The notes beneath the pieces were generated by a model. It had not been told where the DNA came from. It made no database searches and saw only the letters and a list, made by a program, of their open reading frames with translations. Positions 51,843 to 62,803 of a stretch of DNA of 64,000 nt are shown here, one piece after another. Every line of letters starts with the position of its first letter. Within the stretch, counting starts at the first letter, position 1. Position numbers and translations under genes: made by a program. Source of the DNA: Richelia intracellularis HH01 (GTDB lineage Bacteria > Cyanobacteriota > Cyanobacteriia > Cyanobacteriales > Nostocaceae); assembly GCF_000350105.1 (NCBI RefSeq), contig NZ_CAIY01000038.1:45785-109784 (forward strand), given 5' to 3'.

Positions 51843-53690
51843 TTGAAACGAGCGGTTAAGAAAAAAAGTAAGGCTGCAATTGAAAATTCTTCTGGTGAAG
51901 ATGCACCTGTTGGAGATTTAAACAAAACAGTGAATGCCTTAAATATAAATAGCTCCCGGATGCCAGGCAAAGCAGCAATGATTGCCTTGGCAATTTCTAT
52001 GGGGGCAACCAGCCTTTTGGTGACTCGACAAAGCGACCAAGTCCTTGCAGCAAAGTCTGTAGACAGTCAAAAGACTGATACTCGGACTGCTGAACCTGTC
52101 GCCAAACTGAACTTTGCCACTACAAAGTTGCTGGAATCAGAAGCCGCCTCATCAGTGAGCGTGCCCATCAATCCTGCGATAGTAGAACCTACAGCTATTT
52201 CACAGATGTCTGGGCTTGGTGCTAAGTCAGAGGCAACAGTATTAAAAGACACCATATTAAATGCTGTTAGTATTATTCATTTTGATTATTTTAGTACTGG
52301 ACTTCAAAAAGCAAAGCCAACAAACGCTCTTCAGCAACCAAAAAACGGTTATAAAAAGTTAGTTTTTGGTAAACCTAATTCCCCTGGAACTAGTGAACAA
52401 TTAAAAGCACAGCAAGAATTTGCTCTTAATCGTCTACAAGAAAATTCGAAACGTTTAAAAACTGTTCTGGCGGAGTTGCAGTTTGAGGAAGCCCAAGTCA
52501 TCTTAACTAATTCACGGAATTCTGTTAAATCAAATAATCGGGCAAATCTAATAGGTAGAATCAGGAAAGCTAAATGGAAAAAATCTGCAGAGAGTTTTAT
52601 AGCTACTACCATACATGAAAAGCAGGCTGTTTCTGGCAGGATTGATGTTATCACATATGAAGTTAAATACGGTGATACATTAGCTTCGATAGCTCAAAAG
52701 TTCAGCATCTCAGTTTCTGAGATTGTTAGGATTAATCAATTAACTAATCCATATCAATTAAAGATCAGTGAGAAACTGAATATTCCTATATCGGGCAGTA
52801 CAAGTAATATTGATAACGTCGAAAATAATAAAGTTGGTCAGGTCAAACGTAATAATAGCATTGCTGTAGGGACTGGAGTCCCTACAGCAATGCTGGCAAT
52901 TAGGGCCGCTAACATAAGTATTAGTCCAAACAAGAATGTTAAAAATAGTCCTAGTCTCAATAGTCTCAGGAGGGAGATAGAGAAATTAAGGGCAAAATAT
53001 CGTGATCACAGATCTGGGCAGCAATTGAGAACCGAAGGAAACAGTCAAGAAGCTGCCGTTGAATCTGCTATTTCCAGCATTAATAATATAGGAGTTCCAA
53101 TATTTCTCCCTCGACCTATGACATTTGGTAATAGTAGCCCTAGTCGTTTCAGGAATAATAGTGTAGGACAAAGTAGAAAACCAAATAGTACCGAGTCTCT
53201 AGAGAAATTAAGAGCAGTTAAAGTTTCACCGAAGACAAAGATATTACCACCTTTAGCTGCTGTAGATAAATATCTGCCTAGACCAATTGGCGAAATTTCA
53301 AAACCTTCCTCTACTTATGTTTGGCCAGCAAAAGGTACTGTGACTTCTGGCTATGGCTGGCGTTGGGGAAGAATGCACAGAGGTATTGATATTGCTAATT
53401 CAACTGGTACGCCAATTTATGCAGCAGCAGATGGTGTAGTTACTTCTGCTGGCTGGAACCGAGGTGGTTATGGAAAACTGGTTGAAATCAGCCATAACAA
53501 CGGCAGTATAACTCGCTATGCCCACAACAGCAAAATTTTTGTGAAAGTTGGTCAACAAGTCAAACAGGGTAAAACTATTGCTCTAATGGGTAGTACAGGT
53601 TTTAGCACTGGTCCTCACTCTCACTTTGAAATTCGTCCTATTGGGAAGGGAGCAGTTAACCCAATTGCCTATTTACCCCCAAGGTTATAG
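51843..53690 (+). CDS. LysM and M23 metallopeptidase cell-wall protein
   Basis: A 615-residue envelope protein of the NlpD/EnvC kind. TTG start with AGGAGGT eight bases upstream. A basic N-terminus and a hydrophobic stretch (AAMIALAISMGATSLLV) anchor or export it. A LysM domain lies at about 276-316 (YEVKYGDTLASIAQKFSISV) and binds peptidoglycan. The C-terminal M23 domain has YGWRWGRMHRGIDIA, YAHNS and GPHSHFEIR, giving the zinc ligands H, D, H and HxH. A Nostocales family has the same layout (from memory). A perfect palindrome is embedded in the coding region at 52857-52894. Confidence 0.92.
   Translation: MKRAVKKKSKAAIENSSGEDAPVGDLNKTVNALNINSSRMPGKAAMIALAISMGATSLLVTRQSDQVLAAKSVDSQKTDTRTAEPVAKLNFATTKLLESEAASSVSVPINPAIVEPTAISQMSGLGAKSEATVLKDTILNAVSIIHFDYFSTGLQKAKPTNALQQPKNGYKKLVFGKPNSPGTSEQLKAQQEFALNRLQENSKRLKTVLAELQFEEAQVILTNSRNSVKSNNRANLIGRIRKAKWKKSAESFIATTIHEKQAVSGRIDVITYEVKYGDTLASIAQKFSISVSEIVRINQLTNPYQLKISEKLNIPISGSTSNIDNVENNKVGQVKRNNSIAVGTGVPTAMLAIRAANISISPNKNVKNSPSLNSLRREIEKLRAKYRDHRSGQQLRTEGNSQEAAVESAISSINNIGVPIFLPRPMTFGNSSPSRFRNNSVGQSRKPNSTESLEKLRAVKVSPKTKILPPLAAVDKYLPRPIGEISKPSSTYVWPAKGTVTSGYGWRWGRMHRGIDIANSTGTPIYAAADGVVTSAGWNRGGYGKLVEISHNNGSITRYAHNSKIFVKVGQQVKQGKTIALMGSTGFSTGPHSHFEIRPIGKGAVNPIAYLPPRL
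52857..52894. repeat. In-frame 18-bp palindrome inside the M23 gene
   Basis: Arms 52857-52874 and 52877-52894 are perfect complements, separated by GG. The core GTAGGGACT/AGTCCCTAC is GC-richer than its flanks. It encodes part of NSIAVGTGVPTAMLA in the low-complexity linker between LysM and M23 domains. Confidence 0.95.
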
Positions 53691-53725
53691 TTTTATCATC
53701 TTGGGAAGAGTCATTATTATTGATT

Positions 53726-53765
53726 AAGGAGGGAATAATTTATATTCCCTCCTTTGTTTTTGAAA
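53726..53765 (+). terminator. Terminator of the M23 gene
   Basis: Twelve-bp perfect stem (53726-53737 with 53743-53754), five-base loop, then TGTTTTT. Lies 36 bases after the stop. Confidence 0.9.
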
Positions 53766-54351
53766 ATTCTGGTTCCCATCCAGGATTTTTCTCCTTATTT
53801 TAGAAGTGTTACAAGTGTACAGGCAGGTGATACAATTGCATCCTTAGGTTGGGAAAACCTTCTGAACGTTGTTGATAGATTTATATTGCGGATATGAAAG
53901 CTGTATTAAGCCGTACTGATTTTATCCATAGGTGTGTGTGCTATTTATTCTCTATTCAAAGGCTATTAATATAGAGGCTTTTGTACAAAACATCTAACTT
54001 TTAAAAAATATTTTATATTCAAACTAAATCTTATGCCTTATTGCTCTAAAAAGAAATTATATTATTAGCAAATTAGTAGATGTTATGGCTTCCAACTTTT
54101 TATTATTTCCATGATTTGGTTTAAGTTTTAGGGGTTAGAAAATGATTAACCTTTCAACCTATGTTTGTAATCTACCAGTATCATACAAGCCTCTTAAATA
54201 AGGATAACCTACATGTTTAAACGTTTCCAAGATAGTTTCCTCATCTAAATTTAATTCTTTCCTAATGATTTTATATAAACTTTTGGAAGTTTATTGACTA
54301 GGATAATTCTTACTTTTTTGTTACTAATCTATTATTATTTTAATAATAACT
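53766..54351. other. Spacer between convergent M23 gene and ruvC
   Basis: About 590 bases. A plus-strand start-less frame of about 50 codons overlaps the terminator and reads SVTSVQAGDTIASLGWENLL before a stop near 53900; possible remnant, low confidence. Confidence 0.3.
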
Positions 54352-54879
54352 TTACTGATTATGGTATAAAGCAGTTAATGCTACCGCTAGCGCATCAGAA
54401 GCATCATCTGGCTTAGGAAGTTCTTCTAAATTCAGTTCTCGTGCCACAGCTTCTTGCACTTCATACTTTTTGGCATTACCATAACCAGTTAAAGCGTGTT
54501 TGATTTGGGCTGGTGTAAACTCAATATAGGGTAAATTATGTTGTGCTAATGACAACATCACTATACCTCTAGCCTGTGCAACTAAAATAGTATTACTCAT
54601 GCGGTAAAAAAATAACTTTTCAACTGCTACCAAGTCCGGTTTAATCTCCTTCATTAGAGTATGAAGATCATCATATAAAGTACATAGTCTTTTTCCCATT
54701 TCTTGGTTAGCAGACGTACTAATTATACCAAAGTCAACCATGCTTACAGAGAAGTTGTATACTCCTGGGTAACCCGAATGGTTGCAAGTTATTGCAGTAC
54801 CTTGGCTAGTACTAATAATTGCTCCAAATCCTAAAATTGCCAGTCCTGGGTCTAATCCTAAAATGAGCTTTTTTTTCAT
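54352..54879 (-). CDS. ruvC: Crossover junction endodeoxyribonuclease RuvC
   Basis: RuvC cuts Holliday junctions with the RuvAB motor during recombination. The 175-residue protein shows [12 protein letters not shown] (first Asp), [13 protein letters not shown] (Glu), [20 protein letters not shown] and [16 protein letters not shown] (final two Asp). All four catalytic acids are present. The length is normal; a short insertion around residues 30-45 is tolerated. Its ATG overlaps the end of an upstream start-less frame by the ATGA pattern. Confidence 0.96.
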   Translation of the reverse strand: MKKKLILGLDPGLAILGFGAIISTSQGTAITCNHSGYPGVYNFSVSMVDFGIISTSANQEMGKRLCTLYDDLHTLMKEIKPDLVAVEKLFFYRMSNTILVAQARGIVMLSLAQHNLPYIEFTPAQIKHALTGYGNAKKYEVQEAVARELNLEELPKPDDASDALAVALTALYHNQ

Positions 54880-55028
54880 AGAATATTGATTGTTAGTCCC
54901 GAAATATTATGATGCCCCCAATTGCTGGTAAATCGATAACTTAATACTTCTACTGCTAAGTCTAATGTAGTCGAGACTATATTGCTTATTAAATAAGAAC
55001 AGAAACCTTCCTCTATAGGTGATTGTTG
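54876..55028 (-). pseudogene. Remnant of a gene once coupled to ruvC
   Basis: Fifty sense codons without a start, ending TGA inside the ruvC ATG (ATGA). It reads SYLISNIVSTTLDLAVEVLS, then [20 protein letters not shown]. The four-base overlap is a classic operon junction, which argues against chance. No family recognised. Confidence 0.35.
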
Positions 55029-55510
55029 TTAGACTGCAATCATTAATAGTTGAGATCATCAAAAGATTACGAATCAAGGCTTGGTATATTTTTTTCCTTT
55101 ACCTCGGCTCTTCTAGTTTTCACTTAAGACAAGTAGGCCTCTCAATAAACTAACTTCCTCGTACTACAAGTGACTATCTATAATATCTGGAAATGTAGCT
55201 AATTGATTGTGCAAGTCAATCAATAGAAAATACAATTAATTAATGAATAACACTTTTTTTCTTTTGTTTGAAATTCTTATTGGATATTTAAGTGTATCCT
55301 ACCATTATTCTTGATAGAGCAGTCGCAAAATTGAAGTGATACAGACCCTAGGGTATAAGAGAAAGAAATAATTTAATTATCGTATCAGAACTCAGTGCCC
55401 AGATTAAATTACAGGGAATATTGATGTAATAAAGTAACACTAATGATTTTAAAAAACTATTTGGTTCATTACCACTTAATAATCGTTGCGAATAATACTG
55501 GGAAATAGGT
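55029..55510. other. Divergent spacer before yvcK
   Basis: About 480 AT-rich bases with no supported feature; promoter for yvcK-tsaE expected. Confidence 0.35.
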
Positions 55511-56923
55511 ATGTCAATAGCTATCATCAGACAAACCCTAAAGGCTCTGCATAAACATTCCCGCGTTCGTAGTGGTCGTACATCTTATCGAGTTAATCAG
55601 TGGTTCAAATGGTTGTCCCCTGGATTATCAGTCAAGCGCTGGTTACTGATTAGTGTGGGAGGGGTAATCTTAGCAGCTCTCGGATTAGCCATTTGGGTAA
55701 AGTTAACACCCATATTTTGGATGATTCAGTTGCTCAAAGGCTTGTTAGGTTTCATCACCAATTTATTGCCTAACTATGTTAGTGGGCCTTTAGTTATGGT
55801 GTGTGGTTTGTTATTACTTTTATGGGGACAGACTCGTACAGTTGGATCAATTACTAAGGTGTTACGACCGGAAGGGGATGAAGAAATTATTGATATGTTA
55901 TTAGCACATCGCCGACTTTACCGAGGACCCAAAATAGTAGTTATTGGTGGAGGGACGGGTCTTTCTAATCTATTAAGGGGGTTAAAGAATTATAGCGCTA
56001 ATATTACAGCAATTGTAACTGTGGCTGATGATGGTGGCTCTTCTGGACGTTTACGAAGAGAAATAGGAGTTTTACCTCCTGGGGACATCCGAAACTGTTT
56101 GGCTGCTATGGCTGATGAAGAAAAGTTATTAACAGAACTATTTCAATATCGCTTTAGTGCTGGTGATGGGTTAACTGGTCATAGTTTTGGTAACTTGTTT
56201 CTCACAGCGATGAGTGAAATTACTGGTGATTTGGAAAGAGCTGTTGCTGCCAGTTCTAAAGTTTTAGCTATTAGGGGACAAGTATTACCTGCAACCTTAA
56301 GCGATGTTAGTCTATGGGCAAACTTAGCTGATGGTCGCCGTATTGAGGGAGAATCAAGCATTACTGAAGCTGGGGGTAAAATAGTTAACATTGGTTGTAC
56401 TCCTGCTAACCCTCCAGCTTTACCTGCTGCAATTAAAGCCCTCAAAGAGGCAGAATATATTGTTATAGGACCAGGTAGCTTATATACTAGTGTTATTCCT
56501 AACTTATTAGTACCAGAAATTGCTGATGTCATTGCAGCTTCTCTAGCCCCTCGAATTTATGTTTGTAATATTATGACTCAGCCGGGAGAGACACAGGGAT
56601 ACACTGTTAGTGATCATATCAAGGCTATTGACAATGTATGTGGTAAAAGTTTATTCAATGCAGTACTAGTTCAAAATAAGCACCCGTCAGCCCGTGCCCA
56701 TATGCGTTACGCACAGGAAGACTCCCATCCTGTATTTTGTGATCGCCTAGAAATCAATAAGCTAGGTAGAAGGGTTGTGATTGCCAACATCATGCATGAA
56801 GATGAAACCGGTTGTGTGCGCCACGACCCTCAGAAAATAGCTCGAGTTTTGCTACGTTGGTATAGTAGTACTTCCAAGAAAAACGTCATCCTTAAAACTC
56901 ATCAAGCAGTTTCTAGGGTCTAA
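55511..56923 (+). CDS. yvcK: Gluconeogenesis factor YvcK family (CofD-like) protein
   Basis: YvcK proteins bind UDP-sugars and link carbon metabolism with cell-wall synthesis in Bacillus; cyanobacterial roles are unclear. The 470-residue protein has two N-terminal membrane segments (residues about 42-108), which Bacillus YvcK lacks. The CofD-like domain follows: [48 protein letters not shown] and [12 protein letters not shown]. Later [18 protein letters not shown] and [13 protein letters not shown] are conserved. tsaE follows after about 80 bases on the same strand, suggesting cotranscription. Confidence 0.94.
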   Translation: MSIAIIRQTLKALHKHSRVRSGRTSYRVNQWFKWLSPGLSVKRWLLISVGGVILAALGLAIWVKLTPIFWMIQLLKGLLGFITNLLPNYVSGPLVMVCGLLLLLWGQTRTVGSITKVLRPEGDEEIIDMLLAHRRLYRGPKIVVIGGGTGLSNLLRGLKNYSANITAIVTVADDGGSSGRLRREIGVLPPGDIRNCLAAMADEEKLLTELFQYRFSAGDGLTGHSFGNLFLTAMSEITGDLERAVAASSKVLAIRGQVLPATLSDVSLWANLADGRRIEGESSITEAGGKIVNIGCTPANPPALPAAIKALKEAEYIVIGPGSLYTSVIPNLLVPEIADVIAASLAPRIYVCNIMTQPGETQGYTVSDHIKAIDNVCGKSLFNAVLVQNKHPSARAHMRYAQEDSHPVFCDRLEINKLGRRVVIANIMHEDETGCVRHDPQKIARVLLRWYSSTSKKNVILKTHQAVSRV

Positions 56924-57007
56924 TAATATTGATTTGGTGTGGTCTAATAGTATAATATAAAAATAGGGTTTAATATTTTACCAAGTCAATCAAATGTGCA
57001 ATTATCC

Positions 57008-57481
57008 ATGAGAATTGTACTAGCAGGTATAGAAAAAACTCATCAACTAGGTATTTGTTTGGGTGAATCTCTTGATGTACCAAGTGTCCTTTTACTAGAA
57101 GGAGATTTAGGTGCAGGAAAAACATCCTTAGTTCAAGGAGTTGGTGAAGGCTTGGGTGTCAGCGAACTAATAGTTAGTCCCACGTTTACACTCATTAATG
57201 AGTACATAGGGGCGCGTTGTCCCCTTTATCACTTAGACTTGTATCGGATTTCTCCTTCAGAAGTCTACCAGTTGAGTTTGGAAACTTACTGGGAAGGAAT
57301 TGAAACTGAACCAGGAATTACTGCTATTGAGTGGTCAGAGCACATGCCCTATAAGCCCTATAGTTATATAAGCATACATTTTACTCAAATAGATGAAGAT
57401 ATCAGGAATGTAGAAATTTCAATGTGCAGGTATGTATTACCGGAAGCCTTATCAGATTTTTTCAAAATAAAATCACACTAA
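57008..57481 (+). CDS. tsaE: tRNA threonylcarbamoyladenosine biosynthesis protein TsaE
   Basis: TsaE is the ATPase that works with TsaB and TsaD to make t6A at position 37 of ANN-decoding tRNAs. The 157-residue protein has Walker A LEGDLGAGKTSLVQG, then VSPTFTLINEY, YHLDLYRI and ITAIEWSEHMP, the family order. ATG 57008 is preferred; a GTG four codons upstream is open. Second gene of a probable yvcK-tsaE unit. Confidence 0.95.
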   Translation: MRIVLAGIEKTHQLGICLGESLDVPSVLLLEGDLGAGKTSLVQGVGEGLGVSELIVSPTFTLINEYIGARCPLYHLDLYRISPSEVYQLSLETYWEGIETEPGITAIEWSEHMPYKPYSYISIHFTQIDEDIRNVEISMCRYVLPEALSDFFKIKSH

Positions 57482-58295
57482 TGTCGGCAAATAAGGATTA
57501 ATTGGTTTTTGGATCTTGATTTATTAAAAGATTTATGAGACTTATCCCAATCAAGTTAATAGCTATATTATCATTCCATTACATCATGATATTATTAAGG
57601 GCTTAGACCTATGACTGAATAAAGTATGTTTCCTTTTTATTGATTGATAAGCCTATCAATTCATCAACTTACTATTTGATTATAGGTACGATTTGATTTT
57701 TGTGTTTTATACTGATTCCCAATCACAAAACCTTGATGGAAAATTTAATAAGTAAATATATAATATACTACACCACTTTACTAATTTTACTACATAACTT
57801 AGGAGACTCTTCCAAGTTGTGTTGGATAATAGAATTTGGACTAGTTCAATATTGCTATAAACTCATTGAGCTAGACCAAGTAACTCCAACTCAATAAACA
57901 TCAAGCATAACTTAAACATCTCAAATACATTGTAATTTATTGAAATCTTCGTTTTAATTCCTAAACTATATCTTAATTAATAGTTAACATGAGTTAACAC
58001 TATCGGAAAAACTACTTACACTTTGATGATTGGGTTAAAAAATAACGTGGAAGTTAATAAAGTAGAAGGTATATCTTCCACTACCTCGATCATTGTTGAT
58101 TTCCAGTAACATATTGATATATGATGAATGGCTGATTGTCTGATGATTTACAAGTGGTTTTTCCCAGGAAAGGTATACCAAGTATTGACATCTACATTTT
58201 TTATTGTTACCACCACTATATAGATGGGTATTTTTGAGGGTGGCTCCTTAAAGTAAGTGATAACATTATAAGGGAGAAATAAAATAGAAATTTGT

Positions 58296-58493
58296 TCAGC
58301 ACAGTAGCAGTTTCCCGATAGTTTCTCTCCGTGTTTTATCATTAGTAAATCCGGCTTTATCCTGCGGGTAAATAAGTAATAAATTAGGATTACTAACCGG
58401 ACTTGATTCCTGTAGGATAGAATAAACAGCTATATTTTTCTTTTGGAGTTTATTTAATCTCTTCCCAGAGGGATTATTACCAAATTTTATTAA
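58296..58493 (-). pseudogene. Start-less protein-like frame, unrecognised
   Basis: Sixty-five sense codons between stops, no ATG. It reads NPSGKRLNKLQKKNIAVYS, LQESSPVSNPNLLLIYPQD and KAGFTNDKTRRETIGKLL. The amino-acid mix (balanced charge, Pro, Gly, few Asn/Lys runs) is protein-like. An overlapping ATG frame (58148-58342) is less convincing. No family assigned. Confidence 0.4.
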
Positions 58494-59599
58494 TTATTTG
58501 CATATTTCATCTGATTTGTTCTCTAAGTATGATAAGTGTTACTTTAAACAATTAAAATCTTATACACTTAAAATTTTTCTGGAAGTCTTTTATAAAAATT
58601 AAATATCAACTATTCGTATAATGGTTAGGGTAGTTGTCGACATTTGTAAATGAATATATAAATTTTTAGGGATCCCTGAATGGAAAGATGGTAATAACAA
58701 GATTGATTACTTTCAAAACAATTGTTGTGAAGCATGTCATATTTTCCAATTCTAAATAAGATTGTCCCCGATTGTATTCAAACTTCATATCCATTCTTTT
58801 TACCCCCAATATTCTAGAACCAAATGATTATATACTTCAAATATAAGAACCATTTTTCTATTTTCAAAATTATGGTGCTGTTTGTAAAATACCAATAGGT
58901 ATTATTTTATGCCTTATGATGTTACTTCAAAATATATTATGTTGTGGGGATAAAATTAAGATGAATTTAATTATGCCTAACAGCAGCTTATTACTAACAA
59001 ATTACTCTTGAATAATAAATATTAATGCTTAAAATCTCTTTATTTAAGGTTAGGCATACTATAGATATTAGCTTTACTATCTTGTCTGCCTAATACTTGG
59101 AAGTATATCTTTTTTAATTCTATGCATCCTAATATAGATTACTTGACTATAATACATGGTTTAAATTTTAAATTTATGAATGCAAATATTGTCACTTATT
59201 AAGATTTTTGATTGCTTATAGTCTTATTCACCCTAATATAATTATTAGCCTTTTAATTATGAATTTTGCAGAGATTTTCTAAGAATTGAATATTATTAAC
59301 AAAATACTGGGCATAAAAATAAATCTTACAGAATATTGCTTTTCTAGGTAAATTTAATCTTATCTATTATATTACCCCATGTTCAAATCAGGGGTAAGTT
59401 TATATCTTTAAGTAATGCTTTGAACTTATATAATCCTATATATACAAGAGCTTTTTCATAAAAGTTAGGAATTTCTTTTTATGTTACGATGTTGTTTATT
59501 AAACTGGAAACCCCCTATATTGCTGCATATTATCAGAGCTAATTGAGCAACCATAAATATTGAACCCTTATACAATAAGGGGCTATTTAGCCAGTCTAA

Positions 59600-60585
59600 T
59601 TATTCTATTAGTAGGCTTTGGTATAGACCAACATCAGTAACAATTGCTATAGATTTATAATAATCAAAGGTACCTAATTTTATTACGGCAGTAGTGCTAG
59701 TATCCACACAAACTATTTTCACTCTAGAACGATAACAAAGTAAACATAATTCTTTCCAGATTTATACATAATCTACTCCTAATTCTTGCTGTTTCTACAG
59801 CTTTGGAAATGCTTCCATGGCACTGTACATTATTCTTAACTTTCAATTGGTGACAGTACCTCACCAATTGAAAGTTATTCCCCTTTTTATGTCAACACCT
59901 AGGGAAGTAACCATTAAAGAATTTTCCATTTCGTTTACTGCAATTGTATTAACTCTAAAAATTACCTATATGCATTCTTTCTTAATTGATGCTGCCAAAT
60001 TCTGACTACCTTCAGTATTAATGACTAGTGGCCGGGTAGTTAAGTGATAACTACTTTCCAAGTATAATTATTTATTTTACGCAATTTTTATTGTACTTAT
60101 CGTACTCAGTATTTATTGGGAATACCAGAAAACATAAAACTAAATTCCTGGGAGCCTATTTATTCACGGAATTCTGTTTTACGAATTGTACGTAAGCCTT
60201 GCATCGTAACAGCTATATTATCTCCAATAGCTAAATCTATTAAAAATTTACATAATAGTGGCAGTAACATCATTTTTTTTGGTAATAGCGATAGCTCCAT
60301 ACATTCTCTATTTTGAGACTTTTAACCATTAACTTTTAATCCATACTTCTGTAGAACAAATATAAACGATATGTCACATACTTTGATTTGTCATGTCGTT
60401 TATATTGAGTGAGGTGAATCCACAGGATCTAATCCAATTATTTGGGAAATAATTTATTCCACTGCTTCATGAGAAGGGATAAAAATCCTTCCCTCTATTG
60501 TGGAGATGGTGTGATGCTACTCTCTCACATCAAGGTTGATTATTTGAAAGCTAACACTTTTGTCAATAATTATATCCAGGGCAAA
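59600..60585 (-). pseudogene. Multiply interrupted decayed gene or genes, unrecognised
   Basis: Four successive minus-strand segments read like protein through stops. 60585-60400: IIIDKSVSFQIINLDVRE, stop, HHTISTIEGRIFIPSHEAVE, stop, IISQIIGLDPVDSPHSI. 60300-60160: LIDLAIGDNIAVTMQGLRTI after an ATG. 60067-59861: TTRPLVINTEGSQNLAASIK, stop, then NEMENSLMVTSLGVDIKRGI. 59818-59600: IWKELCLLCYRSRVKIVCVD, STTAVIKLGTFDYYKSIAIV and TDVGLYQSLLIE. Same strand and order suggest one or two genes lost by stops and frameshifts. More traces may extend to about 60900. I cannot name the protein. Confidence 0.5.
59838..59876. repeat. 16-bp perfect inverted repeat in the decayed region
   Basis: Arms 59838-59853 and 59861-59876, seven-base loop. 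It overlaps the end of one decayed segment. Confidence 0.65.
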
Positions 60586-61081
60586 TTAATTAAACTGTAA
60601 TCCAGAAGATGTCTTTTGATGTAAATTAATCGACTTACTACAGGTATAGTATAATGTACTAGTTATATACCTCTAAGGGTTTATAGCTTCTATAGTGAGC
60701 ACGAGTAATTGTTTAAATAACATCCTTGATCTTGACAAATAATCAAATCACCCTAAATTCAATCCCTGGAATTATTGAAAAATCTATCAGTACAATTTAT
60801 GTATTGATTTAGATACTTGCAAAACCTTTGTAAGCCTTTAAGTCAGATACTCTGCTTCGAAACCAGAACCTAATTCTTCGCAACAAGTTAACTAATTTAT
60901 ACTTAAGTAAAGAAATAGTTATTATATAAAAAATCAACCTAAGTCAATTTGAGGAATTTATTAATTTAATCTTTATCCTAATGTAATACACATCAAGTTC
61001 ATGTTGTTTGTTGTTGTGCCATGTCAAATTGTATCCTAGTATATAGTCTAGTCATAGTTAGATAAGAAAAACTTCTTCAAA

Positions 61082-62803
61082 TCAAAATCCCAAGTCTGCC
61101 CTTGCCAATTCCGCAGCAGCTAAAACCTCTGCATCTGGCTTTTCCTCCCAAACTGGATCACCAATATCCCGATAGAATAATGTATCATACGGGCGGGTGC
61201 GGACAACCACAGGCATAGGAACTGCATGGCCAAGAATTAAAGCTTGTTGTTTAGAATCCAATTTTGCTAATACTGATCGCAATGCACTACCACCAGCTAC
61301 TCCTGTAAAAATTGCTTCAATATCTTTTTCATCATTTAGTAAAGCGGTAACGCGAGTCCCTATCTGGGACATTACCTCATTATCTATTCCAGATGGACGC
61401 TGATCCACAACTAGTAGAGTAACAAAATACTTACGCATCTCCCTAGCAATATTACCAAATATAGTACTTTGAACTATACTAGGATCAAGGAAACGGTGTG
61501 CCTCTTCAATAGTAATCATCAGTTGGGTAGGACGATCACTGGGGTTTTTAGTCTGTAGAAATTTTTCAGCCTTACCAACATAATGCTGGTGAATACGTCT
61601 GGTAATCATATTAGTCACCAGCATATAAGAAAGCATATCTGACTGTGAACCAAACTCTACCACCAAATTCTTACCAGCTTCTAGTGAACGCAACATCTGA
61701 TTAACATAATTGTGAGGACAAGCAGCACGCATATATTTCAGATTTTCCATACGCAGCAGTTTACGCTGCAAAGCAGTAATAGAGCCTTGGTGTCCACGTT
61801 TCTCTTCACAAAATAGCTTAATCTCCTCATTACTCATGTTAATTAGCTGGAGAATCCAAGACTTGCCAAATTCCGCACAAAGAATATTGGCATTATCAAT
61901 ACTTGCATCGGAAAGCCCTAAGTCCCGACTACATAACTTAATATCTTCAACTTCAATTTGATCATAACTTAAATATAATTCCTGAGCATGTGGAACACCT
62001 CGTCGTTTTGTGGAAGCAGGATCAAGAGTATATACTTCCACCTTATTTGGAAATAACTGTTTCAACCCCTTGACTGTACTGAATTGTTGACCTTCTGATA
62101 CTGCTTCCCAGCCATACTCAGAATGCATATCAAAAATCAAATTTACAGCAGCATTCTTACGAATAGTCCCAGCCAACAACAACCGTGTCAGAAATGATTT
62201 TCCTGTTCCTGACTTACCAAAAATCCCATTACTACGTTCTACAAACCGATTTAAGTCTAGACAAACTGGAACATCCATATCCAAGGGTTTACCAATGGAG
62301 AAATTTTTTCTGATCGGATCATCTTCCCACCCAAATACTCTGCGAAAATCTTCCTCTAAAGCTTCATAAACTTGACTGAAGTGGGAGGGAATTGTCTTAA
62401 CTGGCAATAATTCCATAGTGGTGCTAGTTTGTGCTTCAAAAGAGGCTAAGCTAGATGAGACTTTTGCAGACTTAATATTTCCATTTACCATTGAGTCTTC
62501 AACATTTTCTGGTGTAAACATTAACATTGGCGTAAGGTTTATGCTTCCATAAGTGCCACTTCCTGCAAGAACTTCCCGCAAGAAAGTGTCCTCCCAGCTA
62601 GGTGGATTCGCTATAATTCTTTGATTAGCAGTTCCCAATGCAACATCAGTTAGCATGCAGAAAAAACGTGATCGTATCCCTTGTACCACCAAAAACTTAC
62701 CTACTCGCATATCTTCCACAGAAACATGCGGGCATAATCTTACTTCTAGTCCACCAGTAAGAGAGCCTTGTATAATTGAGCCTAATGGTTGTCCCAAATT
62801 CAT
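61082..62803 (-). CDS. HerA-like ATPase (DUF87)
   Basis: HerA/FtsK-superfamily ATPases form hexameric DNA pumps; in archaea HerA works with NurA in end resection. The 573-residue protein starts MNLGQPLGSIIQGSLTGGLE; a longer frame to 62854 is less likely. An N-terminal beta-barrel (HAS-like) part is followed by Walker A FGKSGTGKSFLTRLLLAG (about residue 195), Walker B QLMITIEEAHRFLDP, and the arginine-finger region VVDQRPSGIDNEVMSQIGTR. The C-terminus has ALILGHAVPMPVVVRTRPYD. No nuclease partner adjoins it, so its exact role is open. Confidence 0.88.
   Translation of the reverse strand: MNLGQPLGSIIQGSLTGGLEVRLCPHVSVEDMRVGKFLVVQGIRSRFFCMLTDVALGTANQRIIANPPSWEDTFLREVLAGSGTYGSINLTPMLMFTPENVEDSMVNGNIKSAKVSSSLASFEAQTSTTMELLPVKTIPSHFSQVYEALEEDFRRVFGWEDDPIRKNFSIGKPLDMDVPVCLDLNRFVERSNGIFGKSGTGKSFLTRLLLAGTIRKNAAVNLIFDMHSEYGWEAVSEGQQFSTVKGLKQLFPNKVEVYTLDPASTKRRGVPHAQELYLSYDQIEVEDIKLCSRDLGLSDASIDNANILCAEFGKSWILQLINMSNEEIKLFCEEKRGHQGSITALQRKLLRMENLKYMRAACPHNYVNQMLRSLEAGKNLVVEFGSQSDMLSYMLVTNMITRRIHQHYVGKAEKFLQTKNPSDRPTQLMITIEEAHRFLDPSIVQSTIFGNIAREMRKYFVTLLVVDQRPSGIDNEVMSQIGTRVTALLNDEKDIEAIFTGVAGGSALRSVLAKLDSKQQALILGHAVPMPVVVRTRPYDTLFYRDIGDPVWEEKPDAEVLAAAELARADLGF

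Larger units (their letters stand above)
57482..61081. other. 3.6-kb spacer with decayed coding sequence
   Basis: The longest gene-free stretch. No intact gene. Minus-strand fragments that read like protein are listed separately. Several hairpins occur, including a 7-bp CCCTTAT/ATAAGGG stem at 59565-59581. Remaining parts (57482-58295, 58494-59599) look like degraded AT-rich DNA. Confidence 0.6.

Noticed and set aside
59817..60316. Two plus-strand frames of 62 and 66 codons
   Set aside because: The opposite strand reads as decayed protein here; the plus frames are low-complexity shadows.
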